DNA from: Rhizobium leguminosarum
Lineage (GTDB): Bacteria; Pseudomonadota; Alphaproteobacteria; Rhizobiales; Rhizobiaceae
Direction: 5' to 3'
Length of the DNA stretch: 64,000 nt
Assembly (NCBI RefSeq): GCF_001679785.1
Contig: NZ_CP016286.1
Span: forward strand, 2,046,001-2,110,000
A program made the position numbers and the translations under genes. The stretch's first letter is position 1. Every line of letters begins with the position of its first letter. The notes below the pieces were generated by a model. That model had not been told where the DNA came from. It made no database searches and was given only the letters and a program-made list of their open reading frames with translations. Below, piece after piece: positions 42,350-51,802 of the stretch.

Positions 42350-43102
42350 CTAGTGCCGGATCTTGTTGAGAAACGCTTGCGTGCGCGCCTCGCGGGGAGC
42401 GGTTATGACCTGGCGTGCCGGGCCGGATTCCACGATCGTGCCGCCGTCGAGAAACAGGACGCGGTCGGCAATGTCGCGCGCAAACGCGATCTCGTGCGTG
42501 ACGATCAGCATCGTGCGCCCTTCGTCTGCCAGCTCCTCCATCACTTTCAGAACCTCCTGGACCAGTTCGGGATCGAGTGCCGATGTCGGCTCGTCGAACA
42601 GCATGAGCTTTGGCTTCTGGGCAAGCGCCCGCGCAATCGCGACACGCTGTTGCTGGCCGCCGGACAGCTCGAGCGGTGAGGCTTCAGCGCGGTGCGTCAT
42701 ATGGACTTTGGCCAGCATCTCCAAAGCCAGTTCGCGTGCCTCGGCGGCAGCCAGGCCGCGGACCTTGCGCGCCGCGATCGCCACGTTTTCCGTCACCGAC
42801 AGATGCGGCCAGAGATTGAAGAGCTGGAAGACCATGCCCATCTCGGCGCGCTGCGGTGCAAGTTGCCGATCGCTCATGATACGGCCGTTGCGCGTACCGA
42901 TCCGCTCGCCATCGAGGCGGATCTCGCCGGCACTGGGCTTTTCCAGAAAATTCATGCAGCGCAGACAGGTGGATTTCCCAGACCCCGATGGGCCGATCAG
43001 GGCAATCTTTTCACCTGGCGCGACGTCGAAATCGATGCCTTTCAGGACTTCGACAGGGCCATAGCTCTTGCGCAGGCCCGCAACGCTCAGAAGCGCATTC
43101 AT
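42350..43102 (-). CDS. Polar amino acid ABC transporter ATP-binding protein
   Basis: A 250-residue ATPase of the HisP/GlnQ class. Walker A is GPSGSGKST, the Q loop is in MVFQLFNLWPHLSV, the signature LSGGQQQRVAIARALAQKP, Walker B MLFDEPTSALDPELV and the switch VTHEIAFARDI. Length is normal and there is no regulatory domain. It lies between the binding-protein gene and the two permeases in one operon. Confidence 0.95.
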   Translation of the reverse strand: MNALLSVAGLRKSYGPVEVLKGIDFDVAPGEKIALIGPSGSGKSTCLRCMNFLEKPSAGEIRLDGERIGTRNGRIMSDRQLAPQRAEMGMVFQLFNLWPHLSVTENVAIAARKVRGLAAAEARELALEMLAKVHMTHRAEASPLELSGGQQQRVAIARALAQKPKLMLFDEPTSALDPELVQEVLKVMEELADEGRTMLIVTHEIAFARDIADRVLFLDGGTIVESGPARQVITAPREARTQAFLNKIRH

Positions 43103-43182
43103 CGCCGTTTCCTTATGCGATTATATCTTGGCGAAGATGGTGGACGAAAGCCGCCGATTGCAGCTTCCGTCCGCACGCTCGT

Positions 43183-44061
43183 TCAGCCGCCAGCTGCGCA
43201 GGACGGCAGCTTGTAATCTGCGGGGCGATCGACGCCGGCGCGGAAGTTTTGACCCACAGGCTTGAACCAGACATCCGACGACAATCCGTAGCGGGCGCCG
43301 ATTTCCTTCATCTCGCAAGTCTTCCACATGTCGGCGATGATGGCGTCCATCTTCTGGCGCAGATCGTCGTTCTTCTGGTTGAGGCCATAGACGACCTGGC
43401 CGAGACCGGTCAGCAGCGGGAAATCCGGACTGTTATCGGTGAAGGCGAGGAAGTGCATATTCCAATCGGGGTTCTGCTTGATGGCGTAGGAGATCACCGG
43501 CGGATCGCCGATGACAGCGTCGATGCGCCCGGCGATAAGATCGCGTACGGCCGCATCGGAAGTGTCGTAGAGCGACAGTTGGAGATCCTTGATGCTCTTC
43601 AGTTCCGGGACGAACGAAAAGCCGGTGATCGTGCCGATCTTCTTGCCTTCCAGATCAGAAAGCTTGTCCCAGCTCGTCTTCGTCGACTGCATGATGCCGT
43701 TCTTGAAGTAGTGGATCGGCTCGGACAGAGTCATGATCTTCGTACGCTTTTCGGTCCAGCCCATGGTGCCGAGCATGACGTCGACGCGGCCTGACTGAAC
43801 GGAGGCGATCGTACCCGACCATTCCATGAGCGCAGGCTGAATCTTGAGCCCGAGCTTGTCAGCAACGCGCTGCATGATTTCACCGTCATAGCCCACCAGC
43901 TTCCCGTCCTGCCAGCCGGAGCCGGGCATGTCGCCGGTGAAGGCAACCGTCAGCTTGCCCTGCTCGGCAACTTCGAAAGCATTGGCGATAGATGAAAGGG
44001 ACATGAAGCCGCCTGCCAGCAGAGCGCACGTCACCATCCTTCTCGAAAGAGAAAGTGCCAT
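43183..44061 (-). CDS. Polar amino acid ABC transporter substrate-binding protein (SBP family 3)
   Basis: A 292-residue periplasmic binding protein. The signal peptide ends near SIANAFEVA (cleavage after ANA). The family-3 signature is present: GKLVGYDGEIMQRVADKLGL, VQSGRVDVMLGTMGWTEKR (replacing the usual GMTITPER) and DLIAGRIDAVIGDPPV. The usual ligand-binding Asp before the helix is kept. The start at 44061 follows an AAGGATCAGAACA leader. It heads the operon and is divergent from the GlxA-type regulator gene, which probably controls it. Confidence 0.93.
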   Translation of the reverse strand: MALSLSRRMVTCALLAGGFMSLSSIANAFEVAEQGKLTVAFTGDMPGSGWQDGKLVGYDGEIMQRVADKLGLKIQPALMEWSGTIASVQSGRVDVMLGTMGWTEKRTKIMTLSEPIHYFKNGIMQSTKTSWDKLSDLEGKKIGTITGFSFVPELKSIKDLQLSLYDTSDAAVRDLIAGRIDAVIGDPPVISYAIKQNPDWNMHFLAFTDNSPDFPLLTGLGQVVYGLNQKNDDLRQKMDAIIADMWKTCEMKEIGARYGLSSDVWFKPVGQNFRAGVDRPADYKLPSCAAGG

Positions 44062-44197
44062 TGTTCTGATCCTTGATTTGTTGGTTCCCCGGTCCGGTGG
44101 TTTCTGCTCCCCGGATGTCGCGTTCGACGAGAGAAAACTTGACACTGAAAGCTGCGGCTGAATTTTATAAATCGGACATTTTCTTTGAAAAAAGGAC

Positions 44198-45280
44198 ATG
44201 ATGACCCTATCATCGCCACACGCCATGATCACATCCGAGGAACCTTCCGAAATATCTGCCAACGAGCCGGGCTATGTACGCTGGCTCGACGATCTTTGGG
44301 TCGAGCGACTTCTGGTTGCACGCGACCGAAAGGCCGATCTCTCCGTCGGCATTCTCCTCTGGCCGACCTTCCCTATGATGTCGCTGACGGGTATCGTCGA
44401 GCCTCTCAGGCATGCGGCGGACTTTGCCGACAATTCCCGTCCATTGCATTGTCGCTGGTCGATCATGGGGGCTCCGGGCCATGCGGCGGTTGCCAGCTGC
44501 GGCATCCGGGTTCACGCCGATGCGCCCTATACAAACCCAACCGACTTCGACTACGTCGTGGTTATCGGTGGCCTCCTGCCACATCTGCGTGCAGCACCTA
44601 GCAAGCATCGCGACTATCTCAGGGTGGCGGCATCAGCGGGAGTCCCGGTCATTGGCGTTTGTACAGGCGCCTTCATATTGGCGCAGGAGGGACTGCTCGC
44701 CGGCCGCAAGGCGTGCGTTCATCCCTTTCACGCGGAGGATTTCCGAATTGCCTTCCCGCGTCTTGCCTTCTCCACGCGCGATGACTTCCTGATCGAAAAC
44801 GGCCGTATTACCGTGCCTGGCGGCGTATCGGTCCTGTCGCTGATGACGGAGCTCATTCGCACGCATTGCGGACCGGATCGGGCGGCCAAGGCTGTGCACC
44901 AGCTTTCGCTCACGGAACAAAAGCACATGAGCGCCTTCGATCACGGCCGCGCTACAACATTTCGCCGCACAGAAGATTCGCGCATACAGCGAGCCGTCGT
45001 TCTCATCGAGAGTCGGAAAGGCCGCGACGTCTCACCGGAACAGGTGGCCTCTCTGGTCGGCCTGTCACCACGCCAGTTCGCGCGTCTCTTCCAGGACAAT
45101 ATCGGCATGACTCCGAAGCGTTTTATCGTTGAAACGAGATTGCGCTATGGCCGGTTTCTGGTCGAAAACAGCACACTGCCCATGACGGCGATCGCCTTTG
45201 AAATCGGATTCTCCGACTCCGCCCATTTCGCGACCGCTTTTCGCAAGAAGTATGGGAAGCCTCCCAGGAGTTTCCGCTGA
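44198..45280 (+). CDS. GlxA-family AraC-type regulator with DJ-1/PfpI domain
   Basis: A 360-residue activator. Residues about 45-215 form a DJ-1/PfpI (class I amidotransferase-like) sensor with the elbow GVCTGAFILAQEGLLAGRKA. Residues about 260-360 are an AraC HTH (LVGLSPRQFARLFQDNIGMTPKRFI, AFEIGFSDSAHFATAFRKKYGKPPRSFR). Proteins of this kind control catabolism of arginine, carnitine, glycine betaine and opines. It is divergent from the ABC operon. Two adjacent ATGs follow an AAAGGA; 44201 is equally likely as the start. Confidence 0.9.
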   Translation: MMTLSSPHAMITSEEPSEISANEPGYVRWLDDLWVERLLVARDRKADLSVGILLWPTFPMMSLTGIVEPLRHAADFADNSRPLHCRWSIMGAPGHAAVASCGIRVHADAPYTNPTDFDYVVVIGGLLPHLRAAPSKHRDYLRVAASAGVPVIGVCTGAFILAQEGLLAGRKACVHPFHAEDFRIAFPRLAFSTRDDFLIENGRITVPGGVSVLSLMTELIRTHCGPDRAAKAVHQLSLTEQKHMSAFDHGRATTFRRTEDSRIQRAVVLIESRKGRDVSPEQVASLVGLSPRQFARLFQDNIGMTPKRFIVETRLRYGRFLVENSTLPMTAIAFEIGFSDSAHFATAFRKKYGKPPRSFR

Positions 45281-45396
45281 TCTTTGTCGAGTCACCACAA
45301 ACGGCAGGATCGAAAACCGACTTCGACACTATTGCGATTTAATCGGATGCGATTTATATAGATCTCATCGTCAGAAAGCTTGGACAGGATGGATCT

Positions 45397-45903
45397 ATGC
45401 CGGCATCTAAAGCAGCTAAGGGGCCGGATATGCCTGCACTCACCTCTCCGCAGTCGGGCAAGGGCGGTCGCAAGCTTTCCAATTTTCTGTGCTTCGCGGT
45501 CTATTCGGCAAATCTCGCCTTCGGCCGCGCCTACAAGGCGATCCTGGACGACCTTGGCCTGACCTATACCCAATATATCGCCATGGTGGCCCTCTCCGAA
45601 GAGGACGACCAGACCGTCGGGGTGTTGGGGGAAAAGATGTTTCTCGAATCCAACACGCTGACGCCCATCCTCAAGAAGCTGGAGTCGAATGGTTATGTCA
45701 CCCGTCACCGCGATCCCGCCGACGAGCGGCAGGTGCGGGTCAGCCTGACGCCGGCAGGGCGCCAACTCGTTGAAACCGATCCCGGCGACGCGCTGCTTGG
45801 CGCCACCGGCCTCGGCGACGACTTTCCCGTCGTGCAGAAATCGGTGACGACGCTGCGCGACAACCTCCTGCGGTCAACGCAGGGCGAACCGGCGAAATCG
45901 TGA
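45397..45903 (+). CDS. MarR-family regulator, OhrR-like
   Basis: A 168-residue winged-helix regulator. The segment LSNFLCFAVYSANLAFGRAYK contains Cys32 at the position of the reactive Cys of OhrR, and the tyrosines that hydrogen-bond to it (YTQYIAM). The wing is HRDPADERQVRVSLTPAGR. OhrR senses organic hydroperoxides, but no ohr gene lies next to it. The ATG at 45397 has CAGGAT 5 bases upstream; ATG at 45430 is a shorter option. Confidence 0.88.
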   Translation: MPASKAAKGPDMPALTSPQSGKGGRKLSNFLCFAVYSANLAFGRAYKAILDDLGLTYTQYIAMVALSEEDDQTVGVLGEKMFLESNTLTPILKKLESNGYVTRHRDPADERQVRVSLTPAGRQLVETDPGDALLGATGLGDDFPVVQKSVTTLRDNLLRSTQGEPAKS

Positions 45904-45947
45904 TCGCGGCATCAGTCGGCAGTTGCTGACATAACGGAGAAGACGAG

Positions 45948-46361
45948 ATGCCCGAGATCGCTATGGGCGCCCTGAGCCAGAACGGAACCGTTCTTCTGGC
46001 CAGACGCAATTCCATGCGCAAGGCGAACCCGGATCGCTGGAGCCTGCCGGGCGGCTATATCGAAAACGGCGAAGACGCCGAGAGGCAATGCGCCGGGAAT
46101 TGATGGAAGAAATAGGCGTGACGCCGCAGCGTTGGCAGTTTGCGGGAAAGCTCGTATCGGAAGGCCCCTGAGGCATCCGTCACCTTCCATGTCTATCGCA
46201 TCGATCAGTGGCATGGCTATCCGCGGCTGGTCGATGACGAACACACCGAGCTTAGATGGTTTAGCCTCGCCGCGATAGAAGGCGAAGCCGAGCTGGCGCC
46301 GCCTCAGCTCGGCGAAATGCTCGCAAAGCTGATCAGCTGGGAAACGGGGAAGCCCGCTTAG
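45948..46361 (+). pseudogene. Nudix hydrolase, two frameshifts
   Basis: From ATG at 45948 the reading gives GALSQNGTVLLARRNS, then RWSLPGGYIENGEDAE, the start of the Nudix box. A missing base near 46082 moves the frame; the next frame supplies MRRELMEEIGV, completing the box. A second shift near 46165 is needed before the last part, EASVTFHVYRIDQWHGYPR and HTELRWFSLAAI, which ends at 46361. No single frame spans the protein, so the gene is broken in this sequence. Confidence 0.8.
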
Positions 46362-46403
46362 ATCTCTTGGCGGCCATGATCCCCGCGCCGGCTGGGTCCT
46401 GAG

Positions 46404-47516
46404 CTACGGAGCATGATGCCGGACGACATCGCAAAATGCGCCTTCCTCCATCATCTCGGCGGCCCTGGCATAGCCGCCGCCCATTCCATCGAGGAAATGC
46501 AGGTGCGAATCCGGCCTGTCCGATGGCACGAGACAGGTCATCAGGGCATGCGACTGACGGTGCAGTCCGAAGTTGATCTTGCCGCGCGCCCTCGCCGGAA
46601 CAAGGATCGCTTCGACCCTGTCGATCTGTTCGCGCGTGCAGTCCAGCGTCAAACGCAAACCATCATCGAATTTGCGGAAATCCGAATTGGCCGCGACCTC
46701 CGACCAGCCTTTCGCATCGACCTGCTTCCCGCTGTCTCCATCGGGGGGAATGCCACCGGGAAGCGGATGAGATTGGCGCGGCGCGGCATTGAAAACCGCA
46801 AGGACGCGTTTCGCCAGCGCCGCAAAGACCTCGGGACTGATATGGTCGCGAGACTCGACCAGCAGCGACAGGATCTCGCCCCGCTGGCTTGGGAACGGGG
46901 TCCAGTCACAGCTGAGGGCGGTCAGGTCTGGCTTCGTCGCGTAGCGGCCCGGCTTGACCAGATACCGGCCGTTCTTGATCTGCTGCTCGGCCCATTTGAG
47001 CCTGCCCCCTGTAAGCATCGCATAGGTCGCGTTCTCGGAGGCGGCATAACGGGCAATTCTGACGTCGCGCCCACTGGTGCGGATTTCGCGTACGGTCAGC
47101 AGCCCGATACGAAGGGTAAGATCGAGATCGGCTCTTGCAAAGTCCGCGACCTGCCGCAATGCCGATGTCGCCGCCATGATGGCCTGTGGCGGCAAGGCGA
47201 ATGCGGCCCCGTCTCCGCGAAACACGAAGGGGAAATCGAACGATCCCCAGGCATTGCCGAGGGCGGCGATGATCGATGCGCCCGCATAGTTGACGTCTTC
47301 ATAGCGCCCCGACCGGATCGCCGTGGTCGAGTTGACGACATCAGTGATGCCGACCAGCCAGTCATCGGGCAACGGCTCATAGACATCAGGGTCGAGCACA
47401 TGTGAAAACTCGTCAAAGGCCTGGTGTGACTGGCCGTGGCTGCCGAAGCCTTCGGATATGACGCTGCCGAGCGATCGATGCGGTCGCAGTTTGGAAACGT
47501 GAGCATGTCGCAGCAT
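46404..47516 (-). CDS. DUF3095 family protein (nucleotide cyclase-like)
   Basis: A soluble protein of up to 370 residues in the DUF3095 family, which resembles class III nucleotide cyclases in its core: DDWLVGITDVVNSTTAIRSGRYEDVNYAGA and FPFVFRGDGAAFALPP (the paired-Asp metal positions). Activity is unproven for the family. The start is uncertain: ATG at 47516 has a weak ribosome site and gives about 30 residues before the conserved FDEFSHVLDPDVYEPL. The C-terminal VVRHHAP is encoded by part of the AGAGCATGATG-type repeat, so the end may have been altered by it. Confidence 0.78.
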   Translation of the reverse strand: MLRHAHVSKLRPHRSLGSVISEGFGSHGQSHQAFDEFSHVLDPDVYEPLPDDWLVGITDVVNSTTAIRSGRYEDVNYAGASIIAALGNAWGSFDFPFVFRGDGAAFALPPQAIMAATSALRQVADFARADLDLTLRIGLLTVREIRTSGRDVRIARYAASENATYAMLTGGRLKWAEQQIKNGRYLVKPGRYATKPDLTALSCDWTPFPSQRGEILSLLVESRDHISPEVFAALAKRVLAVFNAAPRQSHPLPGGIPPDGDSGKQVDAKGWSEVAANSDFRKFDDGLRLTLDCTREQIDRVEAILVPARARGKINFGLHRQSHALMTCLVPSDRPDSHLHFLDGMGGGYARAAEMMEEGAFCDVVRHHAP

Positions 47517-47724
47517 CCGGCCAGCCTGCGGATCACTGAGCCCGAGGATGTCTTCCTGGCGCTCACCTCCTATCCGTCCGGCGATGGCGCCGGCGGACCT
47601 CAACTCACCAGGTTCCGTCAAGCCATTGCCGATGCGTTCAGCCAACGCAGCGGCGTGCTTGAGGTCGCAAAGAGACCGCGCTGTTCCTGAGCAGAAAGAC
47701 GGCCTGATTGCTGTCGTGGGGCGT

Positions 47725-48072
47725 TCAGACCTTCTCTTTCTTCCTGATTTTTTCCTTCGGTTCCACCGGTGCATCGGGCCTCGGCGCCAACAGCTTGCGC
47801 AGTGACGAGATCTTGTCCTTCACCAGCGGCCGGAACCGCGTGGCGCGATAGGGCATGTCGGCCGCTCCATATCCCTCCGGCCCGTCGTCATTGCCGCGGT
47901 TGATTTCCGCGAGCTTCACCCCGATGAAGGTGCCGTCGATATAATGGGTATATTCACCCACCCAGCGGATCGTATAGATCTCGCCCTTGCGGATGAGCTG
48001 GTCGATGCTGACATGCTTGAATTTATCATCGATGCAGACGACCTTCTGGCCGACATGGAAATCATAACTCAT
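47725..48072 (-). CDS. Hypothetical protein, basic C-terminus
   Basis: A 115-residue protein with a beta-strand-rich first half (FHVGQKVVCIDDKF, LIRKGEIYTIRWVGEYTHY, TFIGVKLAEI) reminiscent of small SH3-like barrels, then RATRFRPLV and a highly charged tail (EPKEKIRKKEKV). I do not recognise a named family. It is a single gene; its 5' side faces the extensin-like gene in the same direction. Confidence 0.65.
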   Translation of the reverse strand: MSYDFHVGQKVVCIDDKFKHVSIDQLIRKGEIYTIRWVGEYTHYIDGTFIGVKLAEINRGNDDGPEGYGAADMPYRATRFRPLVKDKISSLRKLLAPRPDAPVEPKEKIRKKEKV

Positions 48073-48212
48073 GGATCAAACTCTCGAAACGGCAATCCGC
48101 CTCGCCGATCTATAGCGTGCCTTGTGGCGCGGATGAACCGTTTTCTCGTAGCTGGGCCCCGATTGATGCGACACCAGTTGCACCCATGCCGCACGCTTTA
48201 AGGTGGCATGCA

Positions 48213-49541
48213 TCAATCGCAATAGGCCTTGCCGCTCTTGCGGGAGCGAAGATCGAAGTGGAAGTGGTTCCAGTGCTCCGGGTTGCTGCCGGGGCCGAGC
48301 ACGGTGTTGAAATAGCGGCAGCTGTCGCTGCGCACCGCCTTCAAAAGCCGCCCTTCGCGCAGCGAGAACAGGCCCTTCTTGCGCACGTCGATCTCGTGGC
48401 CGTTCTTCAGCACGAACTTGCCGACGTCGATGGCGTTGCCGCGGGCGTGTTCCGACATCGGATTGTATTTCTGCCGGCTGTTGTTCATGCGCCGGCAGGA
48501 ATAGCCGCCGAGCGGCTGGATCGTCTTGATGCCGGACCAGTAACGGTAGCGGGCGGACGGCGCCAGTTCGTTCTTCACCCATTTGGCGAAGGCAAGCGTC
48601 ACCTGGCAGTTCAGCGTCACGGCGGGGCGGACGCCGATATTGCCGGAAAGCCCCTTCAGCGACACCGGATAGGGCACCTGGCAGGCCGGCCCGTTAGAGA
48701 TCGGCGGCTTGTTGTCGAAGAGTACGCCCATGCGCTTCAGCTCGCGTCGGCAGGCAAGCTCGGAGGACGGCATGACGCTGGGATCAACGGGCGCCGCCGG
48801 TTCGCTCATCATCGGATTGTTCGGCCGCAGCATCGCGACCTCTTCGCTCTCGTCCTCTTCGGGAACACGGGTCGGCGCCACCACAGGGCTGCCGTCGTTC
48901 CAGGCGGGCGCCCGGCTCATCTGTGCCTCGGCCGCCGGCTGCGGCATTGGCTGCTGCGGGGGCTGGCGCATGGGCTGGTTGAGCTGCGTCGGGTTATCGG
49001 TGCCGATGCCGTCGACAACCGGCTCGGTGGCGTTGCCCTCGGCGATCTGTTGCTGTTGTTCCTGCGCCAGTCCGACGACCGGCTCCGCCCCGAGATCGTC
49101 ATCCATGTTGACGCCGCCGGACGGGATCGCTAGCGCCTGCGTGCCGCCCCAGTTGCCGCTCGGTTGGCCTGCCGCCAGTGCCTCGTCGCTGTCGATCATC
49201 GGCAACCTGCCCCCCTGCGCCGGTGCGGCCCGCGCCCCCGGAGCGGTCCGCGCCGTCTGGCCGGTGCCGGCAAGGTTTGGCGTGTCGAGGTAATCGACGG
49301 AGCCCTGGCTATTGCCGACGGGCGCGCTGGAAACCGGATAGGAGGCCTGGCTCTCCACCGGCGCCATGCGCACGGCGGGCGCCATGCGCGCTGCCCCCCG
49401 CGACGGCGAGATCGAACTGACCCTGGTGCCGTTGTCGACATTGGCCGGCGGCACCAGCCCGTCGCTGATCGAACAGGTCGTCAGCGCCGCCGAAAGCAGC
49501 AAGGGCAAAAGGGATCGCCGAGGAAAGGAAACAAACGCCAT
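48213..49541 (-). CDS. Extensin-like secreted lipoprotein (extensin_C domain)
   Basis: A 442-residue exported protein. The N-terminus MAFVSFPRRSLLPLLLSAALTTCSISDG looks like a signal peptide with a lipobox-like cysteine. A long low-complexity Pro/Gln/Ala region (about 40-250) leads to the conserved extensin-like C-terminal domain (about 255-442). That domain includes CRRELKRMGV, GYSCRRMNNS, SEHARGNAIDVGKFVL and EHWNHFHFDL, whose His/Asp pattern resembles the zinc site of M15 peptidases. A role in cell-wall remodelling is inferred. Confidence 0.85.
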   Translation of the reverse strand: MAFVSFPRRSLLPLLLSAALTTCSISDGLVPPANVDNGTRVSSISPSRGAARMAPAVRMAPVESQASYPVSSAPVGNSQGSVDYLDTPNLAGTGQTARTAPGARAAPAQGGRLPMIDSDEALAAGQPSGNWGGTQALAIPSGGVNMDDDLGAEPVVGLAQEQQQQIAEGNATEPVVDGIGTDNPTQLNQPMRQPPQQPMPQPAAEAQMSRAPAWNDGSPVVAPTRVPEEDESEEVAMLRPNNPMMSEPAAPVDPSVMPSSELACRRELKRMGVLFDNKPPISNGPACQVPYPVSLKGLSGNIGVRPAVTLNCQVTLAFAKWVKNELAPSARYRYWSGIKTIQPLGGYSCRRMNNSRQKYNPMSEHARGNAIDVGKFVLKNGHEIDVRKKGLFSLREGRLLKAVRSDSCRYFNTVLGPGSNPEHWNHFHFDLRSRKSGKAYCD

Positions 49542-49653
49542 ACTCTTATCGCTTCCACAGGCTGGCTGGGCAGTGACCGAAAAAACTCACTCCAATTTTA
49601 ATTAAAAACGGTGAATGAAAACTTACCGGCACAATCTGCACGCGACGGAAGTG

Positions 49654-49677
49654 AAAAAGGCCGGTTTCCCGGCCTTT
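49654..49677 (-). terminator. Rho-independent terminator after the chemoreceptor gene
   Basis: AAAGGCCGG (49656-49664) pairs with CCGGCCTTT (49669-49677) around a 4-base loop. Read on the minus strand the stem is followed by TTTTTC, the expected U-tract. It lies 16 bp after the end of the MCP gene. Confidence 0.8.
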
Positions 49678-49692
49678 GTTCAGTGGCTTAAC

Positions 49693-51513
49693 TCACGCTG
49701 CCCGTGTGTATCTAGCCCCGGCTCTTTGCTCCGCCCCGCGCAGGCGGAAATTCGAAAGCAGCGTCTTCAGCTGGGTGCTCTCGTCGGCGAGCGTGCGGCT
49801 GGCTGCCGTCGTCTCCTCAACCATCGCGGCATTCTGCTGCGTCATCTGGTCCATGTGATTGACGGAGCCGTTGATCTCGTTCAGCCCGGTCGACTGCTCT
49901 CGCGCCGCCGTCGCGATCGATGCGACATGATCGTTGACCTGGTTGACCAGCGCCTCGATCTCCAGCAGCGCCTCACCCGTCGAGCGCACCAGCGCCACCC
50001 CGCCCTCGACTTCCGTCGCCGACCGGCTGATCAGTTCCTTGATCTCTTTGGCCGCATTGGCGGACCGCTGGGCAAGTTCGCGCACTTCCTGGGCGACGAC
50101 GGCAAAGCCGCGGCCCGCCTCGCCCGCCCGCGCAGCCTCGACGCCGGCATTCAGCGCCAGAAGGTTCGTCTGGAAGGCGATCTCGTCGATGACCGAGATG
50201 ATTTGACCGATGCGGTTGGAGGAATCCTCAATCCGGCCCATCGCCGTCACCGCGTTGCGGACGATCTCGCCGGATTTTCCGGCACTCGCCTTGGTCTCCG
50301 CCACCATCTCGCGTGCCTCGTTCGCCCGTTCGGATGCCGTCTTGACCGTCGCGGTGATCTCGTCGAGAGCGGCCGCCGTCTCTTCCAGCGCAGCAGCCTG
50401 CTGTTCCGTGCGCTTCGACAGGTTGCCGGTTGCCTCGCTGATATCGGACGCGCTGTCGTTGACGACGCGGCTCGATTCGGCGATCGCGTGGATGACGCCG
50501 TTCAGCGCGTCGACCGCCGCATTGAAGTCGTTCCTGAGCTTGGCGTAATCGTCGCCGATATCGCCGATCGCAACCGTCAGATCGCCGCTCGCAAGCTTCT
50601 CGAGGCCGACGCCGAGCGCCTGCATCGCATGGGTCTGCCGTTCGGAGGCAGAGCGCAGGCTCGCCTCGTTGCCACGGCGCTCTTCTTCGATCTGCCGCTG
50701 CCTCTCGTCTTCCCGGCCGCGCAGCGCGCTGCGCTCATCGACGGAGTCGCGCAGCACCAGCAGCACCTTGGCCATCTGGCCGACCTCGTCGCGATACTCG
50801 CTGCCGGCGATCTCTACCGACGCTTCTTCGGCAGCAATAGCATTCATCGCTTTCCTCAGCCGGGCAATCGGCGCCGTCACGCTGCGCACGATGGCAAAGG
50901 CAATCGCGATCGTCGCCGCAGCGCCGATCAGGCAGGCCATCGTGGCCCAGAGCAAATTCTGGCGATAAAGCGCGGCAAGGTCGTCGGCATAGACGCCGGT
51001 GCCGACGATCCAGCCCCAGGGCTCGAAACCGGCGACATAGGAGTATTTCAGCACCGGCTCATCGGCGCCCGGCTTCGGCCAGAGATAGTCGACGAAACCC
51101 TTGCCGTCCTTCTTCACCTTGTTGACGAACTCGACGAACAGGAATTTACCGGTCGGGTCCTTCATCTGCGAGATATCGGTACCATCAAGCGCCGGCTTAA
51201 TCGGGTGCATCACCATTTTGGGATGCATGTCGTTGATCCAGAAATAGCCGTCGGCGCCGTAGCGCATCGCGCCGATCACGTCTTTGGCGGCCGCCTGCGC
51301 CTGCTCGCGGGTCATCGTGCCCGCCTGCTCCATCTTGTAATATTTTTCGAAGATGCCGAGCGCCGTCGCATCCAACTGCGCCAGCCCTGCCTTCCGCTCG
51401 TCTTCCAGCTCGGAGTAAGAATAGTTCAGAAAGAAGACCATCGTCGCCGCGAGCACGGCAAGCGTGAAGCCAACGAGACAATAAAGACGGGTGGAAATCT
51501 TGACGTTGCGCAT
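49693..51513 (-). CDS. Methyl-accepting chemotaxis protein with Cache domain
   Basis: A 606-residue chemoreceptor. Helix 1 (about 8-30) and helix 2 (about 190-210) bracket a periplasmic single Cache domain ([41 protein letters not shown]). HAMP follows (about 212-265), then the signalling domain with the hairpin tip [38 protein letters not shown]. Cache domains of this type bind small carboxylates. The start at 51513 ([11 protein letters not shown]) is preceded by TGGGAACC. Confidence 0.93.
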   Translation of the reverse strand: MRNVKISTRLYCLVGFTLAVLAATMVFFLNYSYSELEDERKAGLAQLDATALGIFEKYYKMEQAGTMTREQAQAAAKDVIGAMRYGADGYFWINDMHPKMVMHPIKPALDGTDISQMKDPTGKFLFVEFVNKVKKDGKGFVDYLWPKPGADEPVLKYSYVAGFEPWGWIVGTGVYADDLAALYRQNLLWATMACLIGAAATIAIAFAIVRSVTAPIARLRKAMNAIAAEEASVEIAGSEYRDEVGQMAKVLLVLRDSVDERSALRGREDERQRQIEEERRGNEASLRSASERQTHAMQALGVGLEKLASGDLTVAIGDIGDDYAKLRNDFNAAVDALNGVIHAIAESSRVVNDSASDISEATGNLSKRTEQQAAALEETAAALDEITATVKTASERANEAREMVAETKASAGKSGEIVRNAVTAMGRIEDSSNRIGQIISVIDEIAFQTNLLALNAGVEAARAGEAGRGFAVVAQEVRELAQRSANAAKEIKELISRSATEVEGGVALVRSTGEALLEIEALVNQVNDHVASIATAAREQSTGLNEINGSVNHMDQMTQQNAAMVEETTAASRTLADESTQLKTLLSNFRLRGAEQRAGARYTRAA

Positions 51514-51802
51514 GAGGTTCCCAGCGATTCTTATAGGTGAAATCAATCGCATTCTGAATTGCCGGAATTACTGGAGCGTAAAGCTTAATTAGAAGAAGAT
51601 TAAATAACGTAAGGTCAGGTGAGAACTACAAAATTCAACCATTTGAAATAAAACGAAATTTCAATCGACAACGACAGCAACATTTTTCCCGTCGGCCGTC
51701 TGTAGCGCTTGGTCTTGCCGTCTTTTACAGCCCTCGGCCTTTGCACTAGGGTGCTTCGCAGTGAATCGCCGGCCCGACGCCGCACCAGATGGAGAAGACT
51801 TG

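Noticed and set aside
47436..47690. Possible small plus-strand gene divergent from the following gene
   Set aside because: The reading is not obviously protein-like and overlaps the uncertain 5' part of the DUF3095 gene; neither strand shows a family match, so no gene was called.
49615..51540. A 641-codon plus-strand open frame
   Set aside because: It is the exact antisense of the methyl-accepting chemotaxis protein gene, is rich in Arg/His/Asp as such shadows are, and has no family motif.
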